Shown here in pieces: positions 8,009-16,349 of a DNA stretch of 64,000 nucleotides. The stretch is from Thermoflexus hugenholtzii JAD2. Lineage in GTDB: Bacteria; Chloroflexota; Anaerolineae; Thermoflexales; Thermoflexaceae. The notes below the pieces were generated by a model. It worked only from the letters and a program-made list of their open reading frames with translations, was not told where the DNA came from and made no database searches. The stretch is taken from positions 1-64,000 of the forward strand of contig NZ_FYEK01000028.1 in assembly GCF_900187885.1 (NCBI RefSeq). The letters are read 5' to 3'. The stretch's first letter is position 1; each line of letters opens with the position of its first letter. The position numbers were made by a program, and so were the translations under genes.

Positions 8009-9274
8009 CTATTCCACCAGAAGGAGGAGAGGGTTCTCCAGATAGCGCCGGAAGACCTGGAGGAAGCGGGCCACCTCGGCGCCGTCGGTCACCCGGTGGT
8101 CCGCCGACACGGTCACCTTCATGCGCTGCCCGATGGCGAGCTGCCCGTTCTTCACCACGGGCACCTCCCGGACGCTTCCGACGGCCATGATGGCGGCTTC
8201 CGGGGGATTGATGATGGCGATGAAGTGCTCCACGTCGAACATCCCCAGGTTGCTGACGGTGAAGACGCTGCCCTCAATGTCCTCGGGGCGCACCTTCCCG
8301 CTTCGGGCCCGTTCCACCAACTCCTTGCTCTCACGGGCGATCTGGGCCAGGGGCTTGCGATCGGCGTCCCGCAGGACCACGGTGATCAACCCCTCCTCCA
8401 GGGCCACGGCGATGCCGATGTGGATGGCTTCGTGGCGGACGATCCCACCCTCTTGGTAGGAAGAACGCAGGGCAGGGAACTCCCGAAGGGCCAGGGCGGC
8501 GGCCTTCACCACCATATCGTTCACGGTCACCTTTCCCCGCTCCCCCAGCGCCTCGTTGATCCGCGCCCGCCAGGCCATGGCTTCATCCATGTCCACCTCG
8601 ACCGTGACATAGAAATGGGGCGCCGTCTGCTTGCTGGCAGTCATCCGCCGGGCGATGGCCTGTCGCAACGGGTTGACAGGCACCGCGGTGGGCGCGGGCG
8701 TGGGAACCGGGGCGGGCACTGGGGTGGGGATGGGCGCGGCGGCCGGCGGAGGCGGGGCAGCGGCCGGCGTGCGGGCTTGGAGGTAGCGATCCACGTCGCG
8801 CTTGACCACCCGCCCCCCCGGGCCGGTGCCGGAGATCTCCCGCAGGTCGATGCCGGCCTCCCGGGCCAATCGACGGGCCAGGGGGGAGGCCTTCACCCGC
8901 CCGCCGGGAGGCGGGGTGGGCGCCCCAACCGGAGCCGGCGCAGGCGCGGGTGGAGGAGGGGTGCCGGGCGCAGGGGTCGGGAGTGGAGGCCCCTCCCGGA
9001 CGGCCGGGGCTGTGGCGGGGGCTTCCACCAGCTCATCCGGGGCGGCGATGATGGCGATGGGCGTGCCCACCGGCACCGTCGTCCCCTCCTCGATCAGCAC
9101 AGCCTTCAGGACCCCGGAGGCCGGCGCCTCGAACTCGATGTTCACCTTCTCCGTCTCGATCTCCGCCAGGGGCTCGCCCGCCTTCACCGGCTCCCCCACC
9201 TTCTTCAGCCAGCGCAGCAGCTTCCCTTCCACCATATCGAAGCCCATCTTGGGCATCGTCACCGTCGTCGCCAT
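8009..9274 (-). CDS. pdhC: 2-oxoacid dehydrogenase E2 (dihydrolipoyl acyltransferase)
   Basis: This 421-residue E2 core of a pyruvate or branched-chain 2-oxoacid dehydrogenase transfers the acyl group from lipoyl to CoA. One N-terminal lipoyl domain carries the lipoylated lysine K43 in the motif ETEKVN. A Pro/Ala-rich linker is followed by the peripheral-subunit binding domain (about 125-165, ASPLARRLAREAGIDL), a second Pro/Ala linker and the catalytic domain ending near the active site ADHRVTDG. The ATG has a GGGAGG site. It is the last gene of pdhA-pdhB-pdhC. No lpd (E3) gene is in the window. Sequence alone does not fix the 2-oxoacid used. Confidence 0.92.
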   Translation of the reverse strand: MATTVTMPKMGFDMVEGKLLRWLKKVGEPVKAGEPLAEIETEKVNIEFEAPASGVLKAVLIEEGTTVPVGTPIAIIAAPDELVEAPATAPAVREGPPLPTPAPGTPPPPAPAPAPVGAPTPPPGGRVKASPLARRLAREAGIDLREISGTGPGGRVVKRDVDRYLQARTPAAAPPPPAAAPIPTPVPAPVPTPAPTAVPVNPLRQAIARRMTASKQTAPHFYVTVEVDMDEAMAWRARINEALGERGKVTVNDMVVKAAALALREFPALRSSYQEGGIVRHEAIHIGIAVALEEGLITVVLRDADRKPLAQIARESKELVERARSGKVRPEDIEGSVFTVSNLGMFDVEHFIAIINPPEAAIMAVGSVREVPVVKNGQLAIGQRMKVTVSADHRVTDGAEVARFLQVFRRYLENPLLLLVE

Positions 9275-9301
9275 CCCGGAACCTCCCGCCCGGCGTGTTC
9301 C

Positions 9302-10273
9302 TCAGCGCAACAGGAGCTTCACCGCCTTCACCACATCCTCCGGCCAGGGAAGGACCGCCCGCTCATGATGCTTGTTGTAGGGGTGCGGGACCTCGCGGCT
9401 GCCCAGGCGCATCACCGGGGCGTCCAGCTCATCGAAGGCATGCTCCTGGATGCGGGCGGCGACCTCAGCGCCCACGCCGAAGGAGCGCCACTCCTCGGTA
9501 ACCACCAGGGCCCGATGGGTCTTGGCTACGGATTCATATACCGGTTCCATATCCAACGGGCGCAACGTGCGCAGGTCCACCACCTCCACCTCGATGCCCT
9601 CCCGGGCCAGCTGCTCCGCCGCCTGCAGGCTGGCCTGCAGCATCCGCCCGTAGGTCACGATGGTGCAATCCCGCCCGACGCGTTTGATTTCGCTTTTGCC
9701 GATGGGGACGACGTAATCCCCTTCAGGGACCTCGCCGCGCACCGGGTAGAGGGCGGTGTGCTCGATGTAGATCACCGGGTCCTCGTCCCGCAGGGCGGCC
9801 TTCAGCATCCCCTTAGCGTCGTAGGGGGTGCCGGGGTAGACCACCTTCAGGCCCGGCACGTAGGCGAAATAGACCTCGAAGGTTTGGGAGTGGGTGGCAG
9901 CCAGCTGGCCCCAGCCCGCCGGCACCCGGATCACCAGAGGCACCTTGAACTGGCCGCCGAACATGTAGGACATCTTGGCCGCGTGGTTGACGATCTGATC
10001 CAGGGCCAGGAGGATGAAATTGATGGTCATGATCTCCGCGACCGGGCGCAGGCCGCCCAGGGCCGCCCCCAGGGCCACCCCCACGATGGCCGACTCCGCG
10101 ATGGGGGTGTCTCGCACCCGTTCCTCCCCGAACTCCTCGTAGAGGCCGCGGGTCACCGCATAGGTCCCCCCATAGGCTCCCACATCCTCTCCCATGATGA
10201 ACACCCGGCGGTCCCGCTGCATCTCCTCCCGCAGGGCCTGCCGGATCGCCTCACGGATGGTCATCACCGGCAT
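9302..10273 (-). CDS. pdhB: 2-oxoacid dehydrogenase E1 beta subunit
   Basis: A 323-residue transketolase-like beta subunit that pairs with the upstream alpha subunit to decarboxylate a 2-oxoacid using TPP. Visible family blocks are MGEDVGAYGGTYAVTRGL near the N-terminus, the ESAIVGVALGAALGGLRPV region, the potassium/TPP-proximal GGQFKVPLVIRVPAGWG, and the C-terminal LGSREVPHPYNKHHE. A GGAGG site lies 7 nt before the ATG at 10273; an internal ATG three codons later is the alternative. It is 27 bp from pdhC and 23 bp from pdhA, so the three are one operon. Confidence 0.93.
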   Translation of the reverse strand: MPVMTIREAIRQALREEMQRDRRVFIMGEDVGAYGGTYAVTRGLYEEFGEERVRDTPIAESAIVGVALGAALGGLRPVAEIMTINFILLALDQIVNHAAKMSYMFGGQFKVPLVIRVPAGWGQLAATHSQTFEVYFAYVPGLKVVYPGTPYDAKGMLKAALRDEDPVIYIEHTALYPVRGEVPEGDYVVPIGKSEIKRVGRDCTIVTYGRMLQASLQAAEQLAREGIEVEVVDLRTLRPLDMEPVYESVAKTHRALVVTEEWRSFGVGAEVAARIQEHAFDELDAPVMRLGSREVPHPYNKHHERAVLPWPEDVVKAVKLLLR

Positions 10274-10296
10274 CGCGTGCCCTCCATGGCGGCGGA

Positions 10297-11370
10297 TCAG
10301 GATCCTGAGGATTGATCCCAGAGCCGGAGGAAGCGCTCATCGCCCCGCCAGTCCCCCACTGGGTTGGCGTAGATGAAGTCGTAGAGCTCCTCCAAGGGCG
10401 GATCCGGGCTCTCCTCAGCGAAGCGCATCACCTCCTCCATCTCTCGCTCCACTTCCTCGTGGATCGCGTCCAGCTGGGCCTCCGGGATCCCCTCGACCTC
10501 GATGAGGTGCCGGCGGAAGCGCTGGATGGGATCCCGCTGCTTCCACTGCTCGACTTCTTCTTTGGTTCGATAGAGCTCGGGGTCGGCGACGGAGTGGCCC
10601 TGGAAGCGGTAGCAGAGGGCCTCGAGGAAATAGGGGCCGTTGCCAGCGCGGGCCCACTCCACAGCGCGGGTCGCCGCTTCGTAGACGGCCAGGACGTCCA
10701 TGCCGTCGACCCGCTCGGCGGGAATGTTCGCCATGCAGGCCTTCTTGTAGACTTCCGTGACCGCAGAGGCCTTCTCGATGGCCACGCCCATCCCATAGAG
10801 GTTGTTCTCGCAGAGGAAGACCACAGGGGTCTTCCAGAGGGCAGCCATGTTCAGGGCCTCGTAGAACTCTCCGATGTCCGTAGCCGCATCGCCGAAGATG
10901 GCCATCACCACGCGTGGCTCCCCCAGATAGCGGGCGGCGAAGCCCAGGCCCACGGCCATGGGCAGGTGCCCGCCCACGATGGCGTGCCCGCCCCAGAAGT
11001 TATGTTCCCGGCTGGCGAAGTGCATGGAGCCCCCGCGGCCCCGGCTGCACCCGGTGACTTTCCCATACAGCTCCGCCATCAGGACGCGGGGATCCAGCCC
11101 CCGGGCGATGGCGTGGCCGTGATCCCGATAGTGCGTGAGGAGGTGGTCCTCCGGGCGGAGGGTGGCAATGGCGCCCACCGCCACGGCCTCCTCGCCGATG
11201 TAGAGGTGCAGGAAGCCGGCGATCTTCCCCTGCTGATACGCGATGCGAGCCAGCTCCTCAAAGCGGCGGATCAGGACCATCTGGCGATAGAAGGAGAGCT
11301 TGGTCGCCACGTCAAGCGCCGCGGCCGGCGCTGCAGCCTTCGCGGTGTTTCCTTTCCCACGACCGCTCAT
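10297..11370 (-). CDS. pdhA: 2-oxoacid dehydrogenase E1 alpha subunit
   Basis: The 357-residue TPP-binding alpha subunit. The TPP motif runs from GDAATDIGEFYEAL to CENN. GHAIVGGHLPMAVGLGFA and the phosphorylation-loop region YRFQGHSVADPELYRTK are also present. The N-terminus has an Ala-rich unstructured stretch (about 10-20). A longer open frame reaches 11796, but the ATG at 11370 has a GGGGAGG site 5 nt away and the family homology begins here. An extended -10 element lies about 80 nt upstream. It is the first gene of the pdhA-pdhB-pdhC operon and is divergent from grpE. Confidence 0.94.
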   Translation of the reverse strand: MSGRGKGNTAKAAAPAAALDVATKLSFYRQMVLIRRFEELARIAYQQGKIAGFLHLYIGEEAVAVGAIATLRPEDHLLTHYRDHGHAIARGLDPRVLMAELYGKVTGCSRGRGGSMHFASREHNFWGGHAIVGGHLPMAVGLGFAARYLGEPRVVMAIFGDAATDIGEFYEALNMAALWKTPVVFLCENNLYGMGVAIEKASAVTEVYKKACMANIPAERVDGMDVLAVYEAATRAVEWARAGNGPYFLEALCYRFQGHSVADPELYRTKEEVEQWKQRDPIQRFRRHLIEVEGIPEAQLDAIHEEVEREMEEVMRFAEESPDPPLEELYDFIYANPVGDWRGDERFLRLWDQSSGS

Positions 11371-11445
11371 CCGGGACCTCCCCTTATGTGCGCTCGATTC
11401 GACCGGACGTCCTGGGGGCTCACCCCAATTTTGCAATTCGGTGTG

Positions 11446-11454
11446 ATTATAACA
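11446..11454 (-). promoter_or_regulatory. Extended -10 promoter for pdhA
   Basis: The minus strand reads TGTTATAAT, an extended -10 (TGnTATAAT) that can work without a good -35; no TTGACA-like hexamer lies 16-18 bp upstream. It leaves a leader of about 75 nt before pdhA. The same 9-mer occurs upstream of ffh. Confidence 0.6.
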
Positions 11455-11498
11455 TATCGGGTGCAACGGGGTCCGATTTTGCCGGCCTGGGCTCTGAC

Positions 11499-11512
11499 GC
11501 CCCGAATGGGGC
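11499..11512. promoter_or_regulatory. Inverted repeat in the grpE upstream region
   Basis: GCCCC-GAAT-GGGGC, a 14-bp palindrome, lies just before an AT-rich TTAAAATTAAAT stretch (11517-11528) that may hold the grpE -10. It could be an operator or a small hairpin. It is not a CIRCE element. Confidence 0.25.
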
Positions 11513-11596
11513 CGGGTTAAAATTAAATCCCGGGCGGAGCGCTTGGGTTTTCCCTCCGCCCCGATTCGATCCATCTCCGATGGAGGAGGTGGTCCC

Positions 11597-12211
11597 GTGG
11601 AGGAGCCCAAGGAGACGATGGCGGAGAGCGCGGAGGAGAACACGGCCCCCACGATGTCCCCGGAGGCCCCGGCGGCGGAAGCCGAGGTCTCCCTCATGGA
11701 ACAGCTGGATGCGCTGCGGAAAGAGCTGGAGCAGGTCCGGGCCCAAGCCCAGGAATACCTGGAGGGCTGGCAGCGGGAGCGGGCGGCCTTCGCCAACTAC
11801 CGCAAGCGGGTGGAGGCCGAACGGGCCCAGTTCGCCGCGGAGGCCACCGCCCTCTTCATCCACAAGCTGCTGCCGATCCTGGACGATTTCGAGCGGGCGC
11901 TGCGGACCCTCCCGGACAACCTGCGGCATCTCACCTGGGTGGAAGGGGTGGCCCTGATCTACCGCAAGCTGCAGCTGGCCCTGGAATCGGAGGGCGTGCG
12001 GCCCATCGAGGTGAAGCCCGGCGATCCCTTCGACCCGATGCTGCACGAAGCGGTGCTCTACGAGCCGGCCGAGGGATTCGAGGACGGACAGATCGTGGAG
12101 GAGCTGCAGCGCGGCTACAAGCTGGGCGACCGGGTGCTGCGGCCGACCCTGGTGAAGGTCGCCCGCAAGGTCGAGCCCGGGCCGGAACCCTCAGCCGCAG
12201 AGGGCGGATAA
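11597..12211 (+). CDS. grpE: Nucleotide exchange factor GrpE
   Basis: A 204-residue GrpE. An acidic, Ala/Glu-rich N-terminus is followed by a long coiled coil (about 40-110, containing EQVRAQAQEYLEGWQRERA and FANYRKRVE), then the beta-domain with the family motif HEAVLYEPAEGFEDGQIVEE. It ejects ADP from DnaK in the cytoplasm. I chose the GTG at 11597 because a GGAGGAGGT site lies 6 nt upstream; the frame is open to 11543 but has no better start. It overlaps no neighbour and is followed by dnaJ after 6 bp. No dnaK is nearby. Confidence 0.92.
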   Translation: MEEPKETMAESAEENTAPTMSPEAPAAEAEVSLMEQLDALRKELEQVRAQAQEYLEGWQRERAAFANYRKRVEAERAQFAAEATALFIHKLLPILDDFERALRTLPDNLRHLTWVEGVALIYRKLQLALESEGVRPIEVKPGDPFDPMLHEAVLYEPAEGFEDGQIVEELQRGYKLGDRVLRPTLVKVARKVEPGPEPSAAEGG

Positions 12212-12217
12212 GGCGCC

Positions 12218-13342
12218 ATGGCGACTTTCCGGAAGGACTACTACGAGATCCTCGGCGTCCCGCGCAACGCCACGCTGGAGGAGATCAAGCAGGCCTACCG
12301 ACGGCTGGCCCGCCAGTATCACCCGGATGTCAACAAGTCGCCGGACGCCGAGGAGAAATTCAAAGAAATCAACGAGGCCTACGCCGTCCTCTCCGACGAG
12401 GAGAAGCGACGGATCTATGACATGTACGGCCACGCCGGGCTGGAAGGGCGGGGGCTGCGCCCGGAGCCGGCGGACTTCACGGATCTCTTCGCCGATCTCT
12501 TCGAGGATCTCTTCGGGTTCGGGGTCCGGACGCGGGCGCGACGGGCGCCCCGGCGGGGCGCGGACCTTCAGACCGAGGTCACGCTGACGTTCGAAGAGGC
12601 CGCCCGGGGCGTGGAGAAGGATGTGGAGGTCGTCCGCCACGAGCTATGCCCGCGCTGCCGGGGGAACGGCGCGGAGCCCGGGACCGGCCCGGCCCGCTGC
12701 CCGACCTGCGGCGGCATCGGCGAGGTGCGGCGGGTGAGCCAGTCCTTCCTGGGCTCTTTCGTCCAGGTCACCACCTGCCCGACCTGCCAGGGGGCCGGCG
12801 AGGTGATCGCCACCCCATGTCGGGAGTGCGGCGGGGAAGGGCGCGTGCTCACCCGTCGTCGCCTCGCCGTCCGCATCCCGGCCGGCGTGGACGACGGGAT
12901 GCAGATCCGCATCCCTGGGGAGGGGGAGCCCGGGGAGAACGGGGGGCCGCCGGGCAACCTCTATGTCCAGGTTAAAGTCCAGCCCCATCCCTACTTCCGG
13001 CGCCGGGGGGATGACCTGATCGTCCAAGTGGCGATCAACGTGGCCCAGGCGGCCCTGGGGGATCGCATCCCGGTCCCCACCCTGGAAGGAGAGGAGCGGG
13101 TGGAGATCCCACCGGGGACCCAGCCGGGGCATGTGATCCGGCTGCGGGGGCGGGGCATCCCCCACCTGCGGCGCAACGGCCGTGGGGACCTGCTGGTGGT
13201 CGTCCAGGTGGAGGTCCCCACGCGCCTCACCCCGGAGCAGCGACGGCTCTTCCAGGAGCTGGCGCGCACCCTTCCGACGGGGGGCGCGCAGAAACCGGAG
13301 AAAGGGTTCCTGGAGCGCCTGCGGGAGCTTCTCAGCGGATAA
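12218..13342 (+). CDS. dnaJ: Type I (class A) chaperone DnaJ
   Basis: This 374-residue DnaJ stimulates the DnaK ATPase. The J-domain occupies residues 5-70 with HPD at 35-37. Four zinc-binding repeats follow: [24 protein letters not shown] and CRECGGEG. Then come the two C-terminal substrate domains. The linker between the J-domain and the zinc domain is short and poor in Gly/Phe (about residues 68-110, rich in Asp-Leu-Phe repeats), unlike the classic G/F region. It forms an operon with grpE and prmA. Confidence 0.94.
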   Translation: MATFRKDYYEILGVPRNATLEEIKQAYRRLARQYHPDVNKSPDAEEKFKEINEAYAVLSDEEKRRIYDMYGHAGLEGRGLRPEPADFTDLFADLFEDLFGFGVRTRARRAPRRGADLQTEVTLTFEEAARGVEKDVEVVRHELCPRCRGNGAEPGTGPARCPTCGGIGEVRRVSQSFLGSFVQVTTCPTCQGAGEVIATPCRECGGEGRVLTRRRLAVRIPAGVDDGMQIRIPGEGEPGENGGPPGNLYVQVKVQPHPYFRRRGDDLIVQVAINVAQAALGDRIPVPTLEGEERVEIPPGTQPGHVIRLRGRGIPHLRRNGRGDLLVVVQVEVPTRLTPEQRRLFQELARTLPTGGAQKPEKGFLERLRELLSG

Positions 13343-13357
13343 GCAGGGGCGCATCCC

Positions 13358-14290
13358 ATGCGCTGGCTGGAGATCTCGGTGCGGGTGCCCACGGAGCTGG
13401 CGGACAACATCGCGGAGATCCTCTCCCGCTACGCGCCGAACGGCATCGCTTACGATTACGGCCCCGTGGAGGCGGACGACACGGACTGGGAACGTCCCCG
13501 CCGGCCCCCGCCGGTGCTCACGCTGCGGGCCTACCTGCCGATGATCGGGGACTGGGAGGCCGCGCGGCAACGCATTGAGGAGGGGTTCTGGCATCTGCGT
13601 CAGATTCTCCCCTTCCCCCCGCCGCAGTTCCGGGAGCTGGATGAGACCGCGTGGGAAGAAGCGTGGAAAGCCCACTACGATGTGCTGCGGGTGGGCCCCT
13701 TCGTGATCAAGCCGAGCTGGCGGACCGCGCGGCTGGAGCCGGGGGATGTGCTCATCGAGCTGGATCCGGGAATGGCCTTCGGGACCGGCACCCATCCCAC
13801 CACGCGGATGTGCCTGCAGGCCCTGGCGGAGTGGCTCCGGCCCGGGGATCAGGTCCTGGATCTGGGCACCGGGTCCGGGATCCTGGCCATCGCCGCTGCC
13901 CGGCGGGGGGCAGGCCGGGTGTGGGCGCTGGACATCGACCCGGTGGCCGTGCAGGTGGCGCGGGAGAACGTGGAGCGCAATGGGGTGGCCGACCGGGTGG
14001 AGGTCCTCCAGGGCTCCCTGGAGGAGGCCCGCGCCCTGGGGGAGCGGTTCGATGGGATCGTGGCCAACATCGTGGCCCCGGTGATCGGCCGTTTCTGTGA
14101 GCAAGGGATCGCCGACCTGCTGCGGCCGGGGGGATGGATCGTGGTCTCAGGGTTCTTCCAGGGGGAGCAGGAAGGGACCGTCCGTCAGGCCCTGGAGGCC
14201 GCCGGCCTCACCGTGGCGCGCCGCTGGGCCGAGGAGAGCTGGGTCGCCCTGGGGGCGCGGCGGGAGATGGCGGCGGGCTACGCGCCCTGA
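13358..14290 (+). CDS. prmA: Ribosomal protein L11 methyltransferase
   Basis: The 310-residue PrmA has an N-terminal substrate-binding domain and a class I SAM-methyltransferase domain. It carries the PrmA signature DPGMAFGTGTHPTTRMCL (about residues 131-148), then SAM motif I VLDLGTGSGILAIAAA, the ALDIDPVAVQVA acidic loop, and the catalytic NIVAPVI. It trimethylates ribosomal protein L11. It is 15 bp downstream of dnaJ, an association seen in many bacteria. The last 13 bp overlap the convergent restriction endonuclease gene. Confidence 0.93.
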   Translation: MRWLEISVRVPTELADNIAEILSRYAPNGIAYDYGPVEADDTDWERPRRPPPVLTLRAYLPMIGDWEAARQRIEEGFWHLRQILPFPPPQFRELDETAWEEAWKAHYDVLRVGPFVIKPSWRTARLEPGDVLIELDPGMAFGTGTHPTTRMCLQALAEWLRPGDQVLDLGTGSGILAIAAARRGAGRVWALDIDPVAVQVARENVERNGVADRVEVLQGSLEEARALGERFDGIVANIVAPVIGRFCEQGIADLLRPGGWIVVSGFFQGEQEGTVRQALEAAGLTVARRWAEESWVALGARREMAAGYAP

Positions 14291-14973
14291 CCCGAGCCTT
14301 CGCCAGCTTCCGCGCGAAGCCGCCCGAGCTCCTCCCGGATCGTCTCCACCACTTCCTCATTCCAAATCCGCTTCCGACCGCCCTTCTCCGTGATGGAGAA
14401 CACCACAAAGACCTTCCCACCCTGCTCCTGCTGGAAACGCGCATGGGATCGCTCCATCCACTCGTGCCATCTGTGGGCCTCCGGGGCCTGCTGATAAGTG
14501 ATAGGCTTCACCTGGATCCCCACCGCCTTATTCCCAACAGGGATGTAAAAATCTACATTGTAGCGACGATCCCATTCGTCCGGAGCGGGCAAAATCTCCA
14601 CACCCAGCCTTTCCTGCAGCTGCTCATAGATCGTCTTCTTCTCTGTGACATAGCCCTCGAAAGTCCGTCGGATTACCACGTCATGCACGTAATCCAAACA
14701 GTCTTTTTCTGTGATCTGATCGATTTCAGCTCGGAGCTGCTCGCTGATCTTCACGTAGAGCCTGCGAGCGACCTCCGCGAGATGCTCCCGCATATCATGG
14801 CCCAGAAGAGGGCCTTCTGGACGGACGTTCTCGAAGTAATAGCGCTCCCAGTCCTCCAGGGTGCGTGGAGCACAGGCTCGGATCGATTCGGACAGCCGGC
14901 CGACATAGCGAGGGCGGTTGAACTGCCAGCGGTTGAAGGCGATGTTCAGCACCCATTCTTTAGAGGATCGCAT
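14278..14973 (-). CDS. MjaI-family type II restriction endonuclease (predicted)
   Basis: A 231-residue protein I recognise as MjaI-like from the N-terminal block NRWQFNRPRYVGRLSESIR, ITEKDCLDYVHDVVIRRTFEGY, and the likely nuclease core PAPDEWDRRYNVDFYI...VGIQVKPITYQQAP. In that core D/E-x-K acidic residues could bind metal. MjaI cuts CTAG; the same specificity here is inference. The ATG at 14973 lies inside the end of the methyltransferase gene (14-nt overlap) with a GGAGGAG site 7 nt upstream, so it is probably co-translated after its protective partner. It overlaps prmA by 13 bp at the 3' end. Confidence 0.75.
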   Translation of the reverse strand: MRSSKEWVLNIAFNRWQFNRPRYVGRLSESIRACAPRTLEDWERYYFENVRPEGPLLGHDMREHLAEVARRLYVKISEQLRAEIDQITEKDCLDYVHDVVIRRTFEGYVTEKKTIYEQLQERLGVEILPAPDEWDRRYNVDFYIPVGNKAVGIQVKPITYQQAPEAHRWHEWMERSHARFQQEQGGKVFVVFSITEKGGRKRIWNEEVVETIREELGRLRAEAGEGSGQGA

Positions 14974-16222
14974 TCCGTCGCTCCTCCGCGGCGAGGAACC
15001 GCTCGCGATACCGGTGGGAGATCGAGCGATCGGCATCCGCCAGCCCCATCTCGATCATCTTGCGGTTCACGAAAAGCCGATTCGTCAGATAGAGATAAGC
15101 CGGCATCGGAGCGTTTTTCTCTTCAGGAGGCTGATCGAAGCGCAGGTGGACGGGCTTGCCCAACACGAACTTTCGCAAATAATGGATCGCCGCCTCACGG
15201 CGCTCCGGAGGCACCCGGATTCCCAGCAGCTGCACCACCAGCCCGTTCTGGAGCTGCAGGGTATGTTCATCCAGGACCGCCACCACTCGGAAGGTGACCT
15301 CTTCATCGAATCGCAGGGGGCCGGGGTCCACCCGCGGCTGGGCGTCCTTCACGCGGGGGATGTAATCCGGAGGCGGATCGACCGGCGGCGGTTCCTGCTC
15401 CCGCCGGAGGATCCGCACCGAGGGCGCGAACAACGCCGGCGCATGAAGGCCCAGCTTCTGGCGGATGATCGGCTCGAAGGCCGGCTGGATCTCATAGCCG
15501 ATGGCCTTCCGACCCAGGTCGAGGGCCACCTTCACCGTCGTGCCGCTGCCCAGGAAGGGATCCAGCACGGTCTCTCCAACGAACGAGAACATCCGGATCA
15601 GCCGGCGAGGCAGCTCGTCCGGGAACATGGCCTCGTGAAGGGTCTGGCGCTCGCCGCCGAAAGACCAGTGGCCGCTGAAGAAAGCCTTCCATTCCTCGCG
15701 CGTCATCCGGGAGGCTTCGCGGATCTCCGCGGGAACCGGCTCCGGCCGACCGGGCTTTTTGAACAGCAGGATGAACTCATAATCCAGCTCCACGATCCCG
15801 TTCGGCGGATAGGGGAAGGAGCCCATGACCACCGCCCCGCCGGTGGTGCGCATCGTGGTTTTCTTCTGCCAGATGATCGCGCCCATGTAGTCGAAGCCGA
15901 TGACCTCGCACTGGGCGATGATCTCCGCATGGAGCGGGATCACTTTATACTGGCCGTAAACCACGGCCCGCGCGAACTGATCCCCGATGTTGATGCACAG
16001 ACGGCGACCCGGCCGCAAGACCCGCCATGCCTCCCGCCAGACCCGGCTGAGATCCATTAAATACTCGTGAAGGGTTTGCCCGTAGCCGATCTGGCCCTTT
16101 ACGCCGTAGTCCTTGATATGCCAGTATGGGGGGGAGGTGACGATGAGATCCACGCTCTCATCCGCCACCTCCGCCATGTTCCGGCTGTCCCCGATGATGA
16201 TCAGGGCTTCCGCATCCATCAT
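14960..16222 (-). CDS. DNA (cytosine-N4-type) methyltransferase fused to an SNase-like domain
   Basis: 420 residues. Residues 1-255 are a beta-group DNA methyltransferase: catalytic TSPPYW at 29-34, then the target region, then SAM motif I FLGSGTT at 223-229 and IGYEIQP. SPPY favours N4-cytosine modification. Residues about 309-420 match a staphylococcal-nuclease fold (VAVLDEHTLQLQNG, LVVQLLGIRVPPE, VHLRFDQPPEEK, FVNRKMIEMGLADAD), but the positions of catalytic Arg35 and Arg87 hold Q331 and a non-Arg residue, so it is probably inactive. Its partner is the MjaI-like endonuclease. The ATG has a GAGGAG site; a second ATG follows directly. Confidence 0.85.
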   Translation of the reverse strand: MMDAEALIIIGDSRNMAEVADESVDLIVTSPPYWHIKDYGVKGQIGYGQTLHEYLMDLSRVWREAWRVLRPGRRLCINIGDQFARAVVYGQYKVIPLHAEIIAQCEVIGFDYMGAIIWQKKTTMRTTGGAVVMGSFPYPPNGIVELDYEFILLFKKPGRPEPVPAEIREASRMTREEWKAFFSGHWSFGGERQTLHEAMFPDELPRRLIRMFSFVGETVLDPFLGSGTTVKVALDLGRKAIGYEIQPAFEPIIRQKLGLHAPALFAPSVRILRREQEPPPVDPPPDYIPRVKDAQPRVDPGPLRFDEEVTFRVVAVLDEHTLQLQNGLVVQLLGIRVPPERREAAIHYLRKFVLGKPVHLRFDQPPEEKNAPMPAYLYLTNRLFVNRKMIEMGLADADRSISHRYRERFLAAEERRNAIL

Positions 16223-16309
16223 CGCGCTCCTCGAAGTTCATCCCACCCAAGCCCGGGAAGCGTCCGCGGCTCCCTCTATAATGATAAACTGGGCTCTTGA
16301 GGGACCGCC

Positions 16310-16338
16310 GTCGTGGCTAAAGCCGCTCCTACAGACGA
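16310..16338. repeat. GGAGCGGCTTTAGCC-type dispersed repeat remnant
   Basis: The sequence TCGTGGCTAAAGCCGCTCCT and its flank form an imperfect palindrome centred on GGCTAAAGCC. It resembles short intergenic repeats seen in many GC-rich bacteria. It lies just before the methyltransferase start at 16350. No second copy was found in the window. Confidence 0.4.
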
Positions 16339-16349
16339 GGGAAAACAGA

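Noticed and set aside
11371-11596. CIRCE operator upstream of grpE
   Set aside because: Only a 14-bp GCCCC-GAAT-GGGGC palindrome is present, not TTAGCACTC-N9-GAGTGCTAA.
11543-11597. Upstream extension of grpE
   Set aside because: It has no ribosome binding site and no similarity, whereas GTG 11597 has GGAGGAGGT.
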